Shown here: piece by piece, positions 27,301-37,637 of the stretch | Numbering within the stretch: the stretch's first letter is position 1 | Layout of the letters: every line of letters starts with the position of its first letter | Source: Streptomyces mangrovi | GTDB lineage: Bacteria > Actinomycetota > Actinomycetes > Streptomycetales > Streptomycetaceae | Assembly (NCBI RefSeq): GCF_900114215.1 | Contig: NZ_FOSG01000009.1 | Coordinates: 186,001-250,000 of the forward strand | DNA length: 64,000 nt | Direction of reading: 5' to 3' | The notes under the pieces: model-generated | Databases searched by the model: none | Told to the model about the DNA's origin: nothing | Seen by the model: only the letters and a program-made list of their open reading frames with translations | Translations under genes and position numbers: made by a program

Positions 27301-28599
27301 ATGACCGACAACACCACTTCCCACCACCACACACTGCCGAGCCTGCGACACGCGGTGCGCGGGGTCGCGCGCGTCCACCGGCTGCCGGTGGAGACCCGGG
27401 CCCGGCTGGTGATGTCCGTGGTGGAACTGGCGCGTACCGAGATCGCGGCGGGACGGCCGGTACGGCTGAAGGCGTACGCCGAGCCGCCCGGCGGCGGACC
27501 GGCGGGGCAGCTCGTCGTCACGCTCGACACCCTCGGCGATCTGACGGCCGACCGCGACGGCATCGCCGACCTCCCCCTCCCCGCCCAGTTCGCCTCCGGA
27601 GGCTCGGCCACCTGGCGCATGTTGCTGCCCGGGCCGCGCGGTGACGGCGGCAGCGGCGGCGAAGCGGGCACGGTCCCACCCGCCCGCAACGGCGGCGGGC
27701 CGGAGGCCGGGAGCGGCTGCCCCACCTCGGAGATCCACGCGGTGGAGCAGGAGCTGCGCGCGACACTGGCCCGCCTGGACGCCCTCACCGCCGAACACCG
27801 GCGGCTCAAGCACGAACTCGCCGAGACCAACCGGGGCACCCTCGCCCTCTACGTCCAGCTGGAAGAGCGCGACGAGCAGCTGCGCAAGGCCCACGGCCAG
27901 ACCCTGCGCGAGCTGGAGGACGCGCTGCGGCCCGCCCCGATCGAGGTCGACGGCCTGGAGATGGACGTCCACTACGCACCGGCCGGCACCGACGCGCCCA
28001 CAGGCGGAGACCTGTACGACTGGCTCCAGCTTCCCGACGGCACCGTCCACATCACCGTCGTCGACGCCCTCGGCCACGGTGTGACCAGCACGCGCGGCGC
28101 GCTCAACGTCACCCACGCGGTACGGACCCTGGCGCTGGAGGGGCACCCGCTGGAGTCGATCATCGCCCGGACCGCCGAGATCCTGATGCCCTTCGACAGC
28201 GAGCTGATGTCCACCGTGCTGCTCGCCCGGATCAACCCGGCCACCGGCGACCTGTTCCTGGCCAACGGCAGCCACCCGCCCGCGCTGCTGCTGCCCGCCG
28301 GAGGCGAGCCCGAGTACCTGGAGGTACGCGGCCGGGGTATCGGCTACCCGCTGCCGGGCAGCGAGCGCCTGCTGCACGCCAGGATGGGGCCCGGGGACAT
28401 GCTCATCCTCTACACCGACGGCCTCACCGAGAGCCGCAAGGACCCGCGCGAGGGTGAGAAGCGTCTCGTCGAGGCGTCCCGCCGCCATGCGGACAGGCCC
28501 ATCGCGGAGGTTCCCGGCGCCATCGCCGAGGACATGCACACGGTCATCCTGCACCCCGACGACACACTGGCGCTGGCCGTGCGCGTCCCGCCCGCCTGA
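27301..28599 (+). CDS. RsbU-like SpoIIE phosphatase
   Basis: 432 residues from the ATG at 27301, seven bases after the previous stop. Residues 10-120 resemble a degenerate GHKL domain lacking clear G boxes. Residues 140-205 form a coiled coil (AVEQELRATLARLDALTAEH and on), and 205-430 are SpoIIE: GGDLYDWLQLPDGTVHITVVDALGHG, GSHPPALLL and LILYTDGLTESR. It is the likely output phosphatase switched on by RsbT. It ends the operon and is followed by a perfect hairpin. Confidence 0.9.
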   Translation: MTDNTTSHHHTLPSLRHAVRGVARVHRLPVETRARLVMSVVELARTEIAAGRPVRLKAYAEPPGGGPAGQLVVTLDTLGDLTADRDGIADLPLPAQFASGGSATWRMLLPGPRGDGGSGGEAGTVPPARNGGGPEAGSGCPTSEIHAVEQELRATLARLDALTAEHRRLKHELAETNRGTLALYVQLEERDEQLRKAHGQTLRELEDALRPAPIEVDGLEMDVHYAPAGTDAPTGGDLYDWLQLPDGTVHITVVDALGHGVTSTRGALNVTHAVRTLALEGHPLESIIARTAEILMPFDSELMSTVLLARINPATGDLFLANGSHPPALLLPAGGEPEYLEVRGRGIGYPLPGSERLLHARMGPGDMLILYTDGLTESRKDPREGEKRLVEASRRHADRPIAEVPGAIAEDMHTVILHPDDTLALAVRVPPA

Positions 28600-28617
28600 G
28601 CGGCGGGCGGGACGCGC
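28581..28617 (+). terminator. 16-bp hairpin over the stop codon of the stressosome operon
   Basis: Arms 28581-28596 and 28602-28617 are perfectly complementary with a 5-base loop that includes the stop codon region. It separates the operon from a convergent small gene. Confidence 0.7.
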
Positions 28618-28631
28618 ACGGGCGGGGCTCC

Positions 28632-28895
28632 TCAGCCGCCCAGCTCGGAGACCACGGTCTGCAGCCTGGAGGCCAGTGCCTTCAGATCCTGTTCCGAAGG
28701 CGTCCCCGGACCGATCCGGGCGGCGAGATCGTCGCGCGAGACGACCTCCACGGCTCCGCGGTAGCGGTCGGCGTCCGCCTCGGCGGCGGGGACCACCCGC
28801 GGGCGGCCCTCCAGGAGGAGCAGCCGGGGATCGGGGTCGGAGGAGCTGAGCAGCTCCCGTACATGCTGGGCTGTGATCGTGTTCGTGCTCGGCAC
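28632..28895 (-). CDS. small conserved-looking hypothetical protein
   Basis: 87 residues from the GTG at 28895 (VPSTNTITAQHVRELL), with GAGGAAGG about ten bases upstream. No family is recognised. It is hydrophilic, starts with a helix, then LLLLEGRPRVVPAAEADADRY, and ends in a helix (DLKALASRLQTVVSELGG). No membrane segment or Cys is seen. It lies 96 bases downstream of the MBL gene on the same strand. Confidence 0.55.
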   Translation of the reverse strand: MPSTNTITAQHVRELLSSSDPDPRLLLLEGRPRVVPAAEADADRYRGAVEVVSRDDLAARIGPGTPSEQDLKALASRLQTVVSELGG

Positions 28896-28991
28896 CTTGT
28901 GGGCCTTCCTCTCGGTCTTCCCGGTCTTCCCGGTCCTCCGGGTCCTTCCGGCGTGTCCTCCCGGCGCCCGCTGCCGCACGGCCGGGGCGCC

Positions 28992-29855
28992 TCAGGGCCG
29001 CCCCGGCCCCGCCGCGCCGGCCTCGACCGGGCCGGCGGCGTCGACGGTCACCCGCTCCCCCCGCGGGCAGTGCAGTACGCCGGAGGGGAAACCGGGCCGC
29101 TCCGCCTCCCGGAGGAAGTCCGACAGGGGGGATTTCATGACGGTGTAGTCGTCGTAGTGCACCGGCAGCACGCGGCGCGGACGCAGCGCGGAGACGAGAT
29201 CGGCGCCCTGCAGGGCGTCCATGGTCACCAGCAGCCCTCCGGGGAACGTGGTGCCGCCCAGATGGACCACCGCCAGGTGGATGTCCGGGCACAGACGCGC
29301 GATCTCGTGGACGCCGGGGAACATCAGGGTGTCGCCGGAGACGTACAGCCGCAGCCGTACCGCCCCTCCCGGGTCGCCGAACTCCAGCAGGCTGCCCATC
29401 ACCGGCGGCAGCAGGAAGTCCACCGGGCCGGGGCCGTGGCGGCCGGGAAGCGCCGTGATCCGCGCCTGGCTGCCGCCGCGCACCAGGACGTGATCGTGCC
29501 AGGTGGGCAGACCCGTGGCACGGCTGAACCCGTGCAGCCCCTGCAGCCGCCGCGAGGCGTGCGGGGTGGTGACGATCGGCAGGGAGCGGGGCAGGGTACG
29601 GCGGGCGACCCGGTCCCAGTGATCGCCGTGCAGATGGGACAGCACCACCGCGTCCAGGTCCGGCGGGAGGTCCTCCGCCCGCAGGGCCGGCTCCCTCAGC
29701 CGCCGGGACAGCAGCCCCTTGCCCAGGTAGGCGTACTGGCCGCGGTGGAGGAAGTTGGGATCGGTCAGCAGCGTCAGCTCGCCGTAACGGATCAGGAGGG
29801 TGGCGTTGCCGACGAAGAGGAGCTCGGCGGCTCCCGGGGGCGGCGCGGGCTGCAT
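28992..29855 (-). CDS. MBL-fold metal-dependent hydrolase (UlaG-like)
   Basis: 287 residues from the ATG at 29855, preceded by GGAGG. The metal site is LSHLHGDHWD (HXHXDH) near residue 75, with later LYVSGDTLMFPG and VLPVHYDDYTVM giving the remaining ligands. WD after DH and the compact size fit the UlaG/RomA-like group of lactonases or phosphodiesterases. There is no signal peptide. The substrate is unknown. Confidence 0.85.
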   Translation of the reverse strand: MQPAPPPGAAELLFVGNATLLIRYGELTLLTDPNFLHRGQYAYLGKGLLSRRLREPALRAEDLPPDLDAVVLSHLHGDHWDRVARRTLPRSLPIVTTPHASRRLQGLHGFSRATGLPTWHDHVLVRGGSQARITALPGRHGPGPVDFLLPPVMGSLLEFGDPGGAVRLRLYVSGDTLMFPGVHEIARLCPDIHLAVVHLGGTTFPGGLLVTMDALQGADLVSALRPRRVLPVHYDDYTVMKSPLSDFLREAERPGFPSGVLHCPRGERVTVDAAGPVEAGAAGPGRP

Positions 29856-29885
29856 GACGGAGCCTCCTCGCCTTCGTCATCGTTT

Positions 29886-29940
29886 CCGGGTGTCCGGGTG
29901 TCCGGGTGTCCGGGTGTCCGGGTGTCCGGGTGTCCGGGTT
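29886..29940. repeat. tandem 8-bp repeat, about six to seven copies
   Basis: GGTGTCCG is repeated head to tail in the gap before the MBL gene. Flanking copies are degenerate (TTTCCGG). There are no spacers, so this is a simple microsatellite rather than a CRISPR-like array. Confidence 0.8.
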
Positions 29941-29973
29941 TCCGGTGGGCCGGGACCCGGGTGAGCGGCGGGA

Positions 29974-30429
29974 TCAGCCGGTCGTGGTGCGGCGGCCGCC
30001 CAGGACCGCGCCGAGGACGATCATGCCCGCGCCCAGCACGAGGTGGAGCCAGTCGTCGGCCGCGTTCAGGGGCACGAAGTTCGCGCCGCTGTCCTCGTCC
30101 ACGATCAGCCCGTAGATCCACAGCAGCAGGTAGATCACACCGCCGCCGATCAGGAACGCCTTGGCCCCGGAGACGCTTCGGGCCATGGCCAGGCCGACGA
30201 CACCGAAGGCGAGGTGCACCAGGTTGTGCAGGATCGACACCTGGAAGAGGCCGAGCAGCTGGGCCTGCGACTCGTGCCCCGCGAACTGCATCTCGCCGTA
30301 GTCCGTGGTGATCCCCGGGATGAACCCCAGGATCCCCACCAGCAGGAAGACCAACGACACCGCCATGGCCGCGGTGCTCACCGGAGCACGACGCGCCGTG
30401 CTCGCCGCCCTCGGACCTGTGCTGGCCAT
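29974..30429 (-). CDS. DUF4383 membrane protein
   Basis: 151 residues from the ATG at 30429; in-frame ATGs at 30435 and 30438 directly abut the GGAG. Four hydrophobic helices are visible: about 22-45 (VSLVFLLVGILGFIPG), 65-87 (ILHNLVHLAFGVVGLAMA), 95-115 and 125-143. The motif LHNLVHLAFGV and the second-helix FIPGITT are typical of DUF4383. The role is unknown; such genes often sit near stress genes. Confidence 0.85.
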   Translation of the reverse strand: MASTGPRAASTARRAPVSTAAMAVSLVFLLVGILGFIPGITTDYGEMQFAGHESQAQLLGLFQVSILHNLVHLAFGVVGLAMARSVSGAKAFLIGGGVIYLLLWIYGLIVDEDSGANFVPLNAADDWLHLVLGAGMIVLGAVLGGRRTTTG

Positions 30430-30514
30430 CGTCATCATCTCCACTCGGAGTCGGTTAACGGCCGGTATGGGGTACCCCCGCCTCCAGGGCGGAAACGGCA
30501 CGGGTGACGCTTCC

Positions 30515-31216
30515 TCAGGCGCGGCCCTCCCGGGATCCCTCGTACGCGGCGGGCCGCACCGCCGCGAAGGCCGTGCCCGGCGCCAGCTCCGGCAGGCTGT
30601 TGCGGTGGACGTCGAAGCCCAAAGCGGAGCGGGGCGGCTCCCGCAGCGGCGAGCGGACGGTGAGCACCGCGCAGGTCCGCCACCGGCCCAGCGGCTCGGC
30701 CGCCCGCAGATCGAACACCAGCGGACCGTCGGCGAGCGCCCGCCGCAGGGCGGGAGGACTGCCGTGGACCGGGCGCAGCCGGCGGCGCGGGAAGGCGGCC
30801 AGCACCATGCCGCGCCCGCCGACCCGGTAGGTGAGCAGACTGCTGTACGGGCCGCCCAGTGCGTCGCCGCGCGGCAGGGGCAGCCGGCGTAGTACGGGAG
30901 GCCGGGCGCTGCTGGTCAGCAGCAGGTCCACGGGCCGGCCGGGGCCGCCGGCGTCCAGCGCCCGGACGGCGAGCCCGAGCCAGTCGGGCAGCGGCCGCGG
31001 CAGGCCGGCGCCCCGGGAGAGCCGTACCACGCACTCGTACCGGCCCAGCCCGTCCAGCCAGGGGACGCCCCAGGCGGTCCCCGCGGGACCGGGCATCACC
31101 AGCTCACCGGCGCAGGTCAGGCCGTCGGGGTGGAAAGCGGGGGCGTGACGCAGCCGGGCGAGCTGCCGGAAACCCGCCCGGGTGCCGCGTACACGCAGGG
31201 GCACGGGTCGGGACAT
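30515..31216 (-). CDS. hypothetical protein, possible catalase-like fold
   Basis: 233 residues from the ATG at 31216, with AGGAGG six bases upstream. APAFHPDGLTCAGELVMPG and ECVVRLSRGAGLPRPLPDW are vaguely like the start of catalase-related small proteins found in actinobacteria (HPXG, then a RXSXG block). The haem-ligand Tyr region is not identified. There are no membrane helices. The assignment is tentative and enzymatic activity is not implied. Confidence 0.5.
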   Translation of the reverse strand: MSRPVPLRVRGTRAGFRQLARLRHAPAFHPDGLTCAGELVMPGPAGTAWGVPWLDGLGRYECVVRLSRGAGLPRPLPDWLGLAVRALDAGGPGRPVDLLLTSSARPPVLRRLPLPRGDALGGPYSSLLTYRVGGRGMVLAAFPRRRLRPVHGSPPALRRALADGPLVFDLRAAEPLGRWRTCAVLTVRSPLREPPRSALGFDVHRNSLPELAPGTAFAAVRPAAYEGSREGRA

Positions 31217-31357
31217 CGGCGCCTCCTGGTGGTGGACGGACCGGCCCGGCTCGCCGGAACGTTCCGGGCGAACCGTCCCGGTCCGCAGTTGCCGCACCGT
31301 CCGTGCCGAAACCCCGGCGCGCCCCGCGGCAGCGCCCAGGCGTACCCCGGCGCCGGA

Positions 31358-31403
31358 CCACCGCCCCGGCACCGGGCCACCGCCCCGGCACCGGGCCACC
31401 GCC
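31358..31403. repeat. 19-bp direct repeat upstream of the kinase
   Basis: CCACCGCCCCGGCACCGGG occurs at 31358-31376 and 31377-31395, and its first eight bases again at 31396-31403. The repeat ends at the probable -35 of the kinase promoter. Confidence 0.7.
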
Positions 31404-31433
31404 TTACCGCCCGGCCGGGGAAGGGCCCATACT
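31404..31433 (+). promoter_or_regulatory. probable promoter of the Ser/Thr kinase gene
   Basis: TTACCG (31404-31409), an 18-base spacer and CATACT (31428-31433) resemble a housekeeping promoter. The start would be near 31440, leaving a 39-base leader to the ATG at 31479. Confidence 0.45.
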
Positions 31434-31478
31434 GGACGGGCCGGGGGCGGCACGGGCGAGAGGGGGCGGCGGCGCGCG

Positions 31479-32576
<1,098 letters not shown>

Positions 32577-33174
32577 AAGTCGAAGATCTGGTCCAGCCCG
32601 ACGATTCCGAAGACGCGCATGATGTCCTCGTCCAGACCGGCCAGCGCCAGGCTGCCGCCGACGGCCTGGGTGAGGTGGTAGGCCGTGATCAGGACGGTGA
32701 TGCCGCTGGAGTCGCAGTAGACCAGGCCGGACAGGTCGATGACGACCGCAGTTCCGCGGTCGCGGGGCAGCTCGTTGAGCGCCTGGCGCATCCGGTCGGC
32801 CGTGTGGTGGTCCAGCTCGCCGGACACCTCCAGCAGACAGGGGCCTGCGGGGTGGGATCGCAGCGTGACGGTCAGATCTCGGTCGGGCACCCGTTCTCCT
32901 GTACGCGCTGGTCGGTCCGGTCGTTCACCCCGGCACGGCCTGAGGGGCGGGGCGGCGCCGGAGGCGGGCTTCCCCGGGGCGTGGATCGGCGGGGACGCTG
33001 ATCGACTGCCCGCTCCGGAGGCGGGTGAACCCTGCGGGCCGACCGCACCGCAGGCCGTGGCCGACCGCGTTTATCCTACGGGACCGGTCGCGGCGCATCG
33101 TCGCCGTGCCAGTGGATATGCGCACCGGTGAGGCGGGACCGCTGGGCGCGCGGCGGGCGAGGAGGGCAGAGGCG

Positions 33175-36100
33175 ATGGGCGATGCTGACGGGACCGGGCC
33201 GCCGGAGCTGCTCTTCCCCGGGCACGGCGAGATGGCCGGCAGGATGCGCGCCTTCGACTGGGCGGGCACCCCGATGGGCGACCCGGCCGGCTGGCCGGCG
33301 AGTCTGCGCACGGCCTGCCGCATCTGCCTGACCTCCCGCTACCCCATGTTCCTGTGGTGGGGCGAGGACCTGCGGTTGCTGTACAACGACGCCTACCAGC
33401 ACCTGCTGGGCAACAAGCACCCCGCACTGGCCCGGCCGGGCCGGCAGGTGTGGGGCGAGATCTGGGACGTCATCGGCCCGATGCTGCGGTCGGTGACGGA
33501 GACCGGACAGGCCACCTGGTCGGAGGACCTGCTGTTGAGGATGGAGCGGCACGGCTACCTGGAGGAGACGTACTGGACGTACTCCTACAGTCCCCTGCAC
33601 GACGACGAGGGCCGGGTGCGGGGGGTGTTCACCGCGTGCAACGAGACCACCGAGCGCGTCGTGGGCGAGCGGCGGCTCGCCGTGCTGCAGGACCTGGGCG
33701 CCCAGGCGGGCACGGCCCGCAGCGTGGGGGAGGCGTGCCGGCTGGTCGCCCGGGTGCTGGGCCGCGCGCAGCGGGACGTGCCGTTCGCCGCGGTCCATCT
33801 GCGGGACCTTGGCGGCGGGCTGGTCCCGGCCGCCGTCAGCCCGCCCGGCACCGCCCCGGGGCCTTTGCCGGACGGCCACGGCGACTGGCCGCTGGAGCAG
33901 GTGCTGACCACCGGTGAGCCGGTGGTCGTGGAGGACGTCGTGCGCCGGTTCGGGCGGCTGCCGTCCGGAGGATGGGAGAGGCCGCCCAACCAGGCGGTGG
34001 TCCTGCCGCTGCCGGGCGAGACCGGGGCGGGGCCGGTCGGGGCGATCGTCCTCGCCGCCAGTGCCGGGCGCGTCCTGGACGACGGCTACCGGGCCTTTCT
34101 GGACCTGGTGGCCCGGCAGACCGCCGCGCTGGTCAACGGAGCCGTGGCGTACGAGGTCCAGCAGCGCAGGGCCGAGGAGCTCGCCGAGCTGGACCGCGCC
34201 AAGACCGCGTTCTTCTCCAACATCAGCCACGAGTTCCGCACCCCGCTGACCCTGATCACGGGCCCGCTGGAGGAGCTGCGCGGGCAGCTGGCCGGAGCCG
34301 GTGAGCGGGTCGGCGAGGAACTGGAGGTCATCCGCCGCAACGCGCTGCGCATGGGCAAGCTCGTCAACACCCTGCTGGACTTCTCCCGCATCGAGGCCGG
34401 GCGGATGCGGGCCCGCTTCGAGCCGGTGGACCTGGCGGCCGTCACCGCGGAACTCGCCAGCGTCTTCCGCTCCGCGGTGGAGCGGGCCGGCCTGGACTTC
34501 GAGGTGGACTGCCCCGCACTGCCCGAACCGGTCCACATCGACCGCGACATGTGGGAGAAGGTGGTCCTCAACCTGCTGAGCAACGCGCTGAAGTTCACCT
34601 TCGACGGCTCCATCGGCGTGACGCTGCGCGCCGAGGGCGGACAGGCGGTGCTGCGGGTGTCCGACACCGGCATCGGGGTGCCCCCGGGCGAGCTGCCGCG
34701 GCTGTTCGAGCGGTTCCACCGCATCGAGAACGCCCGCGCGCGCTCGAACGAGGGCAGCGGCATCGGACTGGCGCTGGTGAAGGAGTTGGTCGGTCTGCAC
34801 GGCGGCACCATCACCGCCGACAGCACCGAGGGCGAGGGCACAGTCCTCACCGTCCGCCTGCCCTTCGGGACGGCCCGTCTGCCGGCCGGTTCGGCGGACC
34901 GGGGCGCCGAACCGTTCCCGGTGTCCGCCGCGGACCCGTACCTGCAGGAGGCGCTGCGGTGGCTGCCGGACGAGGACGAGGACGGGGACGCCGGGCGGGA
35001 GGAGCCCGTGCCGCCGGCCACCGGGGCGGCGCGGGCCCGGGTGCTGATCGCCGACGACAACGCCGACATGCGCGAGTACCTGCGGCGGATCCTGACCCCC
35101 GGCTACCGGGTGACGACGGTCGCCGACGGGCGGGCGGCCCTGGAGTCGGTCCGCGCCGACGCCCCGGACATGGTCGTCAGCGATGTGATGATGCCCCGGA
35201 TGAGCGGCCTGGAGCTGGTGACGGCGCTGCGCGCCGACTCCCGCACCGCCGGGGTGCCGGTGCTGCTGCTGTCGGCCCGGGCCGGCCAGGAGGCCTCGAT
35301 CGAGGGGCTGGAGGCGGGCGCCGACGACTACCTGGTCAAGCCGTTCTCCGCCGCGGAGCTGCTGGCGCGGGTGCGGGCGGCGGTGAAGCTGTCGAGGCTG
35401 CGCAACCACCACGCGCAGTGGCGCACCGCACTGGTCGACTCCCTCCAGGAGGCGTTCTTCGTCTGCGACGAGGAGGGCGCCGTCGTCGAGATCAACTCCG
35501 CCTTCACCGACGTCCTCGGCTACGGACCGGAGGACCTCCCCTACCGGCCCAAGCACCCCTGGTGGCCGGACGAGGAGACCGACCCCGAGGCCCACCGGGC
35601 CATCGAGAGGGCCTTCGCCCAGGTGGTGGGCGAGCGGAAGGGCAGTTACGTCACCCCCGTCAAACACCGCGACGGGCACCGGCTGTGGGTGTACGCCTCC
35701 TTCAACGAGGTCCGCGACCCCGACACCGGCAGGCGCATGGTGGTCGGCACCTTCCGGGACGTCACCGCCGAACGACTCACCGCCCAACGCGAGACCGCCC
35801 TGGCGGCGCTGAGCGTACGGCTGTCCGAGGCCGGGAGCGTCCCCGAGGCACTGCGGGCCGCGCTGGACGAACTGCGCGGGGTGTGGCGGGCCCCCCGCGC
35901 GCTGGCCGTCACCTGGGACGGCGCGGACCGGGCCCCCCGACCGGTCGCCGCGGTGCCCGGCACCGCGTGGGGCCGGCCGGGCGACCCGGTGCGCGAGGCC
36001 GTCGAGTCCCTGCGCGGACGCAACCCCCTGCACCCGGCGGCCACCTGCGGGCCGGCCGGAATCGGCATCACCCTGGAGCATCCCGGCGGGCCGCTGGCGC

Positions 36101-37296
36101 TGTGGGTCGAGGCCAGCCAGGAGCGGCCCTTCATAGGTGAGGACCACACCCTGCTGGCCGTGCTGGGCGGCTACCTCGGGCAGATGCTGCAACGCGTCCA
36201 CGCCTTCGAGCAGCAGCGCGAGACCGCCCTGGCCCTCCAGCGGGCCATTCTCGGACCCGACCGCCTCCCGCGGGGGTTCGCCGTCCGCTACGAGCCCGCC
36301 GCCCGGCCCCTGGAGGTCGGCGGGGACTGGTACGACACCGTCGAGCTGCCCGACGGCCGTATCGGCATCGTCGTCGGCGACTGCGTCGGCCGCGGCCTGG
36401 ATGCCGCCACCGTCATGGGCCAGCTGCGCAGCGCCTGCCGGGCCCTGCTGCTGCAGTTCGCCGACCCCGCCCAGGTGCTGAGCGCGCTCGATCGGTTCGC
36501 GGCCCTGATCCCCGGCGCGCTGTGCGCCACCGTCTTCTGCGGCGTGCTCGACCCCGCGACCGGCCGGCTGGCCTACAGCAGCGCCGGTCACCCGCCGGGC
36601 ATCCTGACCCATCCGGACGGCACCACCGAACTGCTCGACCAGGGCCGCTCCATCCCCCTGGCGGTGCGGCCGGGCCTTCCACGGCCCACGGGAACGCGCA
36701 CCATGCCGCCGGCCTCCGTCCTGCTGCTGTACACCGACGGCCTGATCGAGCGCCGCAGCCGCCCGCTGCACGCGGGCATCGCCGAGGCCTCGGCCGCCGC
36801 CCGGCGCGGGCGCGACGCGGATCTGGAGAAGCTGGCCGACGACATCCGGACCGGCATGGAACCGGCCGGCGGCTACGACGACGACATGGCGCTGCTGCTC
36901 TACCGCCACCCCGCGCCCCTGGAGGTGGCCTTCCCCGCCGAGTCCGCCCAGCTCGCCCGCGTCCGCGGCGCCCTGCGCGACTGGCTGGAGCGACTGGACG
37001 CCGGACCACGTCTGACACAGGCGGTCCTGGTCGCGGCGGGGGAGGCCTGCGCCAACGCCATCGAGCACGGCCACCGCCACAATCCCGGCCGAACCGTGCG
37101 CCTGAGGGCCGTCGTCGGCGCGGACGCACTGCGCCTGACCGTCACCGACACCGGGAGCTGGAAGCCCCGGCAACCCGAGGCCGGCGCCCACCGCGGCCGA
37201 GGCCTGATCCTGATCCACGCGCTCATGGACCAGGTCGACATCGTCACCGACGAGGCCGGAACCACCGTAGACATGCATGTGAGGACCACACGTTGA
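33175..37296 (+). CDS. hybrid sensor: PAS-GAF-histidine kinase-receiver-PAS-PP2C-RsbW
   Basis: 1373 residues from the ATG at 33175, after GGAGG. Order: PAS about 40-165 (YPMFLWWGEDLRLLYNDAY), GAF 175-325, HisKA with His near 351 (SNISHEFRTPLTLI), HATPase 450-570 (LLNLLSNALKF, DTGIGVP, GSGIGLALVKEL), receiver 620-740 with Asp near 668 (VVSDVMMPRMSG) and VKPFS, PAS 745-870, GAF-like 880-1010, SpoIIE 1020-1245 (GGDWYDTVELPDGRIGIVVG), RsbW-like ATPase 1255-1370 (AAGEACANAIEHGHRH). It joins a two-component core to both enzymes of a partner switch. There is no membrane helix. Its stop overlaps the next STAS gene. Confidence 0.93.
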   Translation: MGDADGTGPPELLFPGHGEMAGRMRAFDWAGTPMGDPAGWPASLRTACRICLTSRYPMFLWWGEDLRLLYNDAYQHLLGNKHPALARPGRQVWGEIWDVIGPMLRSVTETGQATWSEDLLLRMERHGYLEETYWTYSYSPLHDDEGRVRGVFTACNETTERVVGERRLAVLQDLGAQAGTARSVGEACRLVARVLGRAQRDVPFAAVHLRDLGGGLVPAAVSPPGTAPGPLPDGHGDWPLEQVLTTGEPVVVEDVVRRFGRLPSGGWERPPNQAVVLPLPGETGAGPVGAIVLAASAGRVLDDGYRAFLDLVARQTAALVNGAVAYEVQQRRAEELAELDRAKTAFFSNISHEFRTPLTLITGPLEELRGQLAGAGERVGEELEVIRRNALRMGKLVNTLLDFSRIEAGRMRARFEPVDLAAVTAELASVFRSAVERAGLDFEVDCPALPEPVHIDRDMWEKVVLNLLSNALKFTFDGSIGVTLRAEGGQAVLRVSDTGIGVPPGELPRLFERFHRIENARARSNEGSGIGLALVKELVGLHGGTITADSTEGEGTVLTVRLPFGTARLPAGSADRGAEPFPVSAADPYLQEALRWLPDEDEDGDAGREEPVPPATGAARARVLIADDNADMREYLRRILTPGYRVTTVADGRAALESVRADAPDMVVSDVMMPRMSGLELVTALRADSRTAGVPVLLLSARAGQEASIEGLEAGADDYLVKPFSAAELLARVRAAVKLSRLRNHHAQWRTALVDSLQEAFFVCDEEGAVVEINSAFTDVLGYGPEDLPYRPKHPWWPDEETDPEAHRAIERAFAQVVGERKGSYVTPVKHRDGHRLWVYASFNEVRDPDTGRRMVVGTFRDVTAERLTAQRETALAALSVRLSEAGSVPEALRAALDELRGVWRAPRALAVTWDGADRAPRPVAAVPGTAWGRPGDPVREAVESLRGRNPLHPAATCGPAGIGITLEHPGGPLALWVEASQERPFIGEDHTLLAVLGGYLGQMLQRVHAFEQQRETALALQRAILGPDRLPRGFAVRYEPAARPLEVGGDWYDTVELPDGRIGIVVGDCVGRGLDAATVMGQLRSACRALLLQFADPAQVLSALDRFAALIPGALCATVFCGVLDPATGRLAYSSAGHPPGILTHPDGTTELLDQGRSIPLAVRPGLPRPTGTRTMPPASVLLLYTDGLIERRSRPLHAGIAEASAAARRGRDADLEKLADDIRTGMEPAGGYDDDMALLLYRHPAPLEVAFPAESAQLARVRGALRDWLERLDAGPRLTQAVLVAAGEACANAIEHGHRHNPGRTVRLRAVVGADALRLTVTDTGSWKPRQPEAGAHRGRGLILIHALMDQVDIVTDEAGTTVDMHVRTTR

Positions 37297-37586
37297 CCAC
37301 CCCCCTGACACTCACCGACCAGCGGCGTCCCGACGGCACCCCGGTCCTCGTGGCCGAGGGCGAGATCGACATGAGCAACGTCGGCGAGTTCCGGGCCGCG
37401 GTGGACCGGGCCGCCGGAGGCGGACGGCTGGTGGTGGACCTCACCGCCGTGGACTACCTGGACAGCGCCGGGCTGGCGGCACTGTTCGCCCACGCCGACC
37501 GCCTGGAACTGATCGCCCCACCGCTGCTGGACCCCGTCCTCACCGTCTCGGGGCTCGCCGACCTGGCCACCGTGCACATCACCTGA
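37293..37586 (+). CDS. STAS anti-sigma factor antagonist coupled to the hybrid kinase
   Basis: 97 residues from the TTG at 37293, which shares TTGA with the stop of the hybrid kinase; GAGGA lies eight bases upstream. LVAEGEIDMSNVGEFRAAV and VVDLTAVDYLDSAGLAALF give the STAS fold with the phospho-Ser in LDSAG. It is the obvious substrate of the upstream RsbW and PP2C domains. It is shorter than average by losing the last helix. Confidence 0.9.
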   Translation: MTTPLTLTDQRRPDGTPVLVAEGEIDMSNVGEFRAAVDRAAGGGRLVVDLTAVDYLDSAGLAALFAHADRLELIAPPLLDPVLTVSGLADLATVHIT

Positions 37587-37637
37587 CGCCCGCCGGCCCG
37601 CCGGGCGGGTTCCGGCGGGTACGCCGGCGACGGAGCG

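Noticed and set aside
29886..29940. Possible CRISPR array
   Set aside because: Repeats are 8 bases and contiguous, with no spacers; no cas gene was found in the window.
33076..37311. A 1411-codon open frame on the minus strand
   Set aside because: It mirrors the hybrid kinase gene exactly. Its protein is rich in Gln, Gly, Arg and His with no domain, as expected from the antisense of a GC-rich gene.
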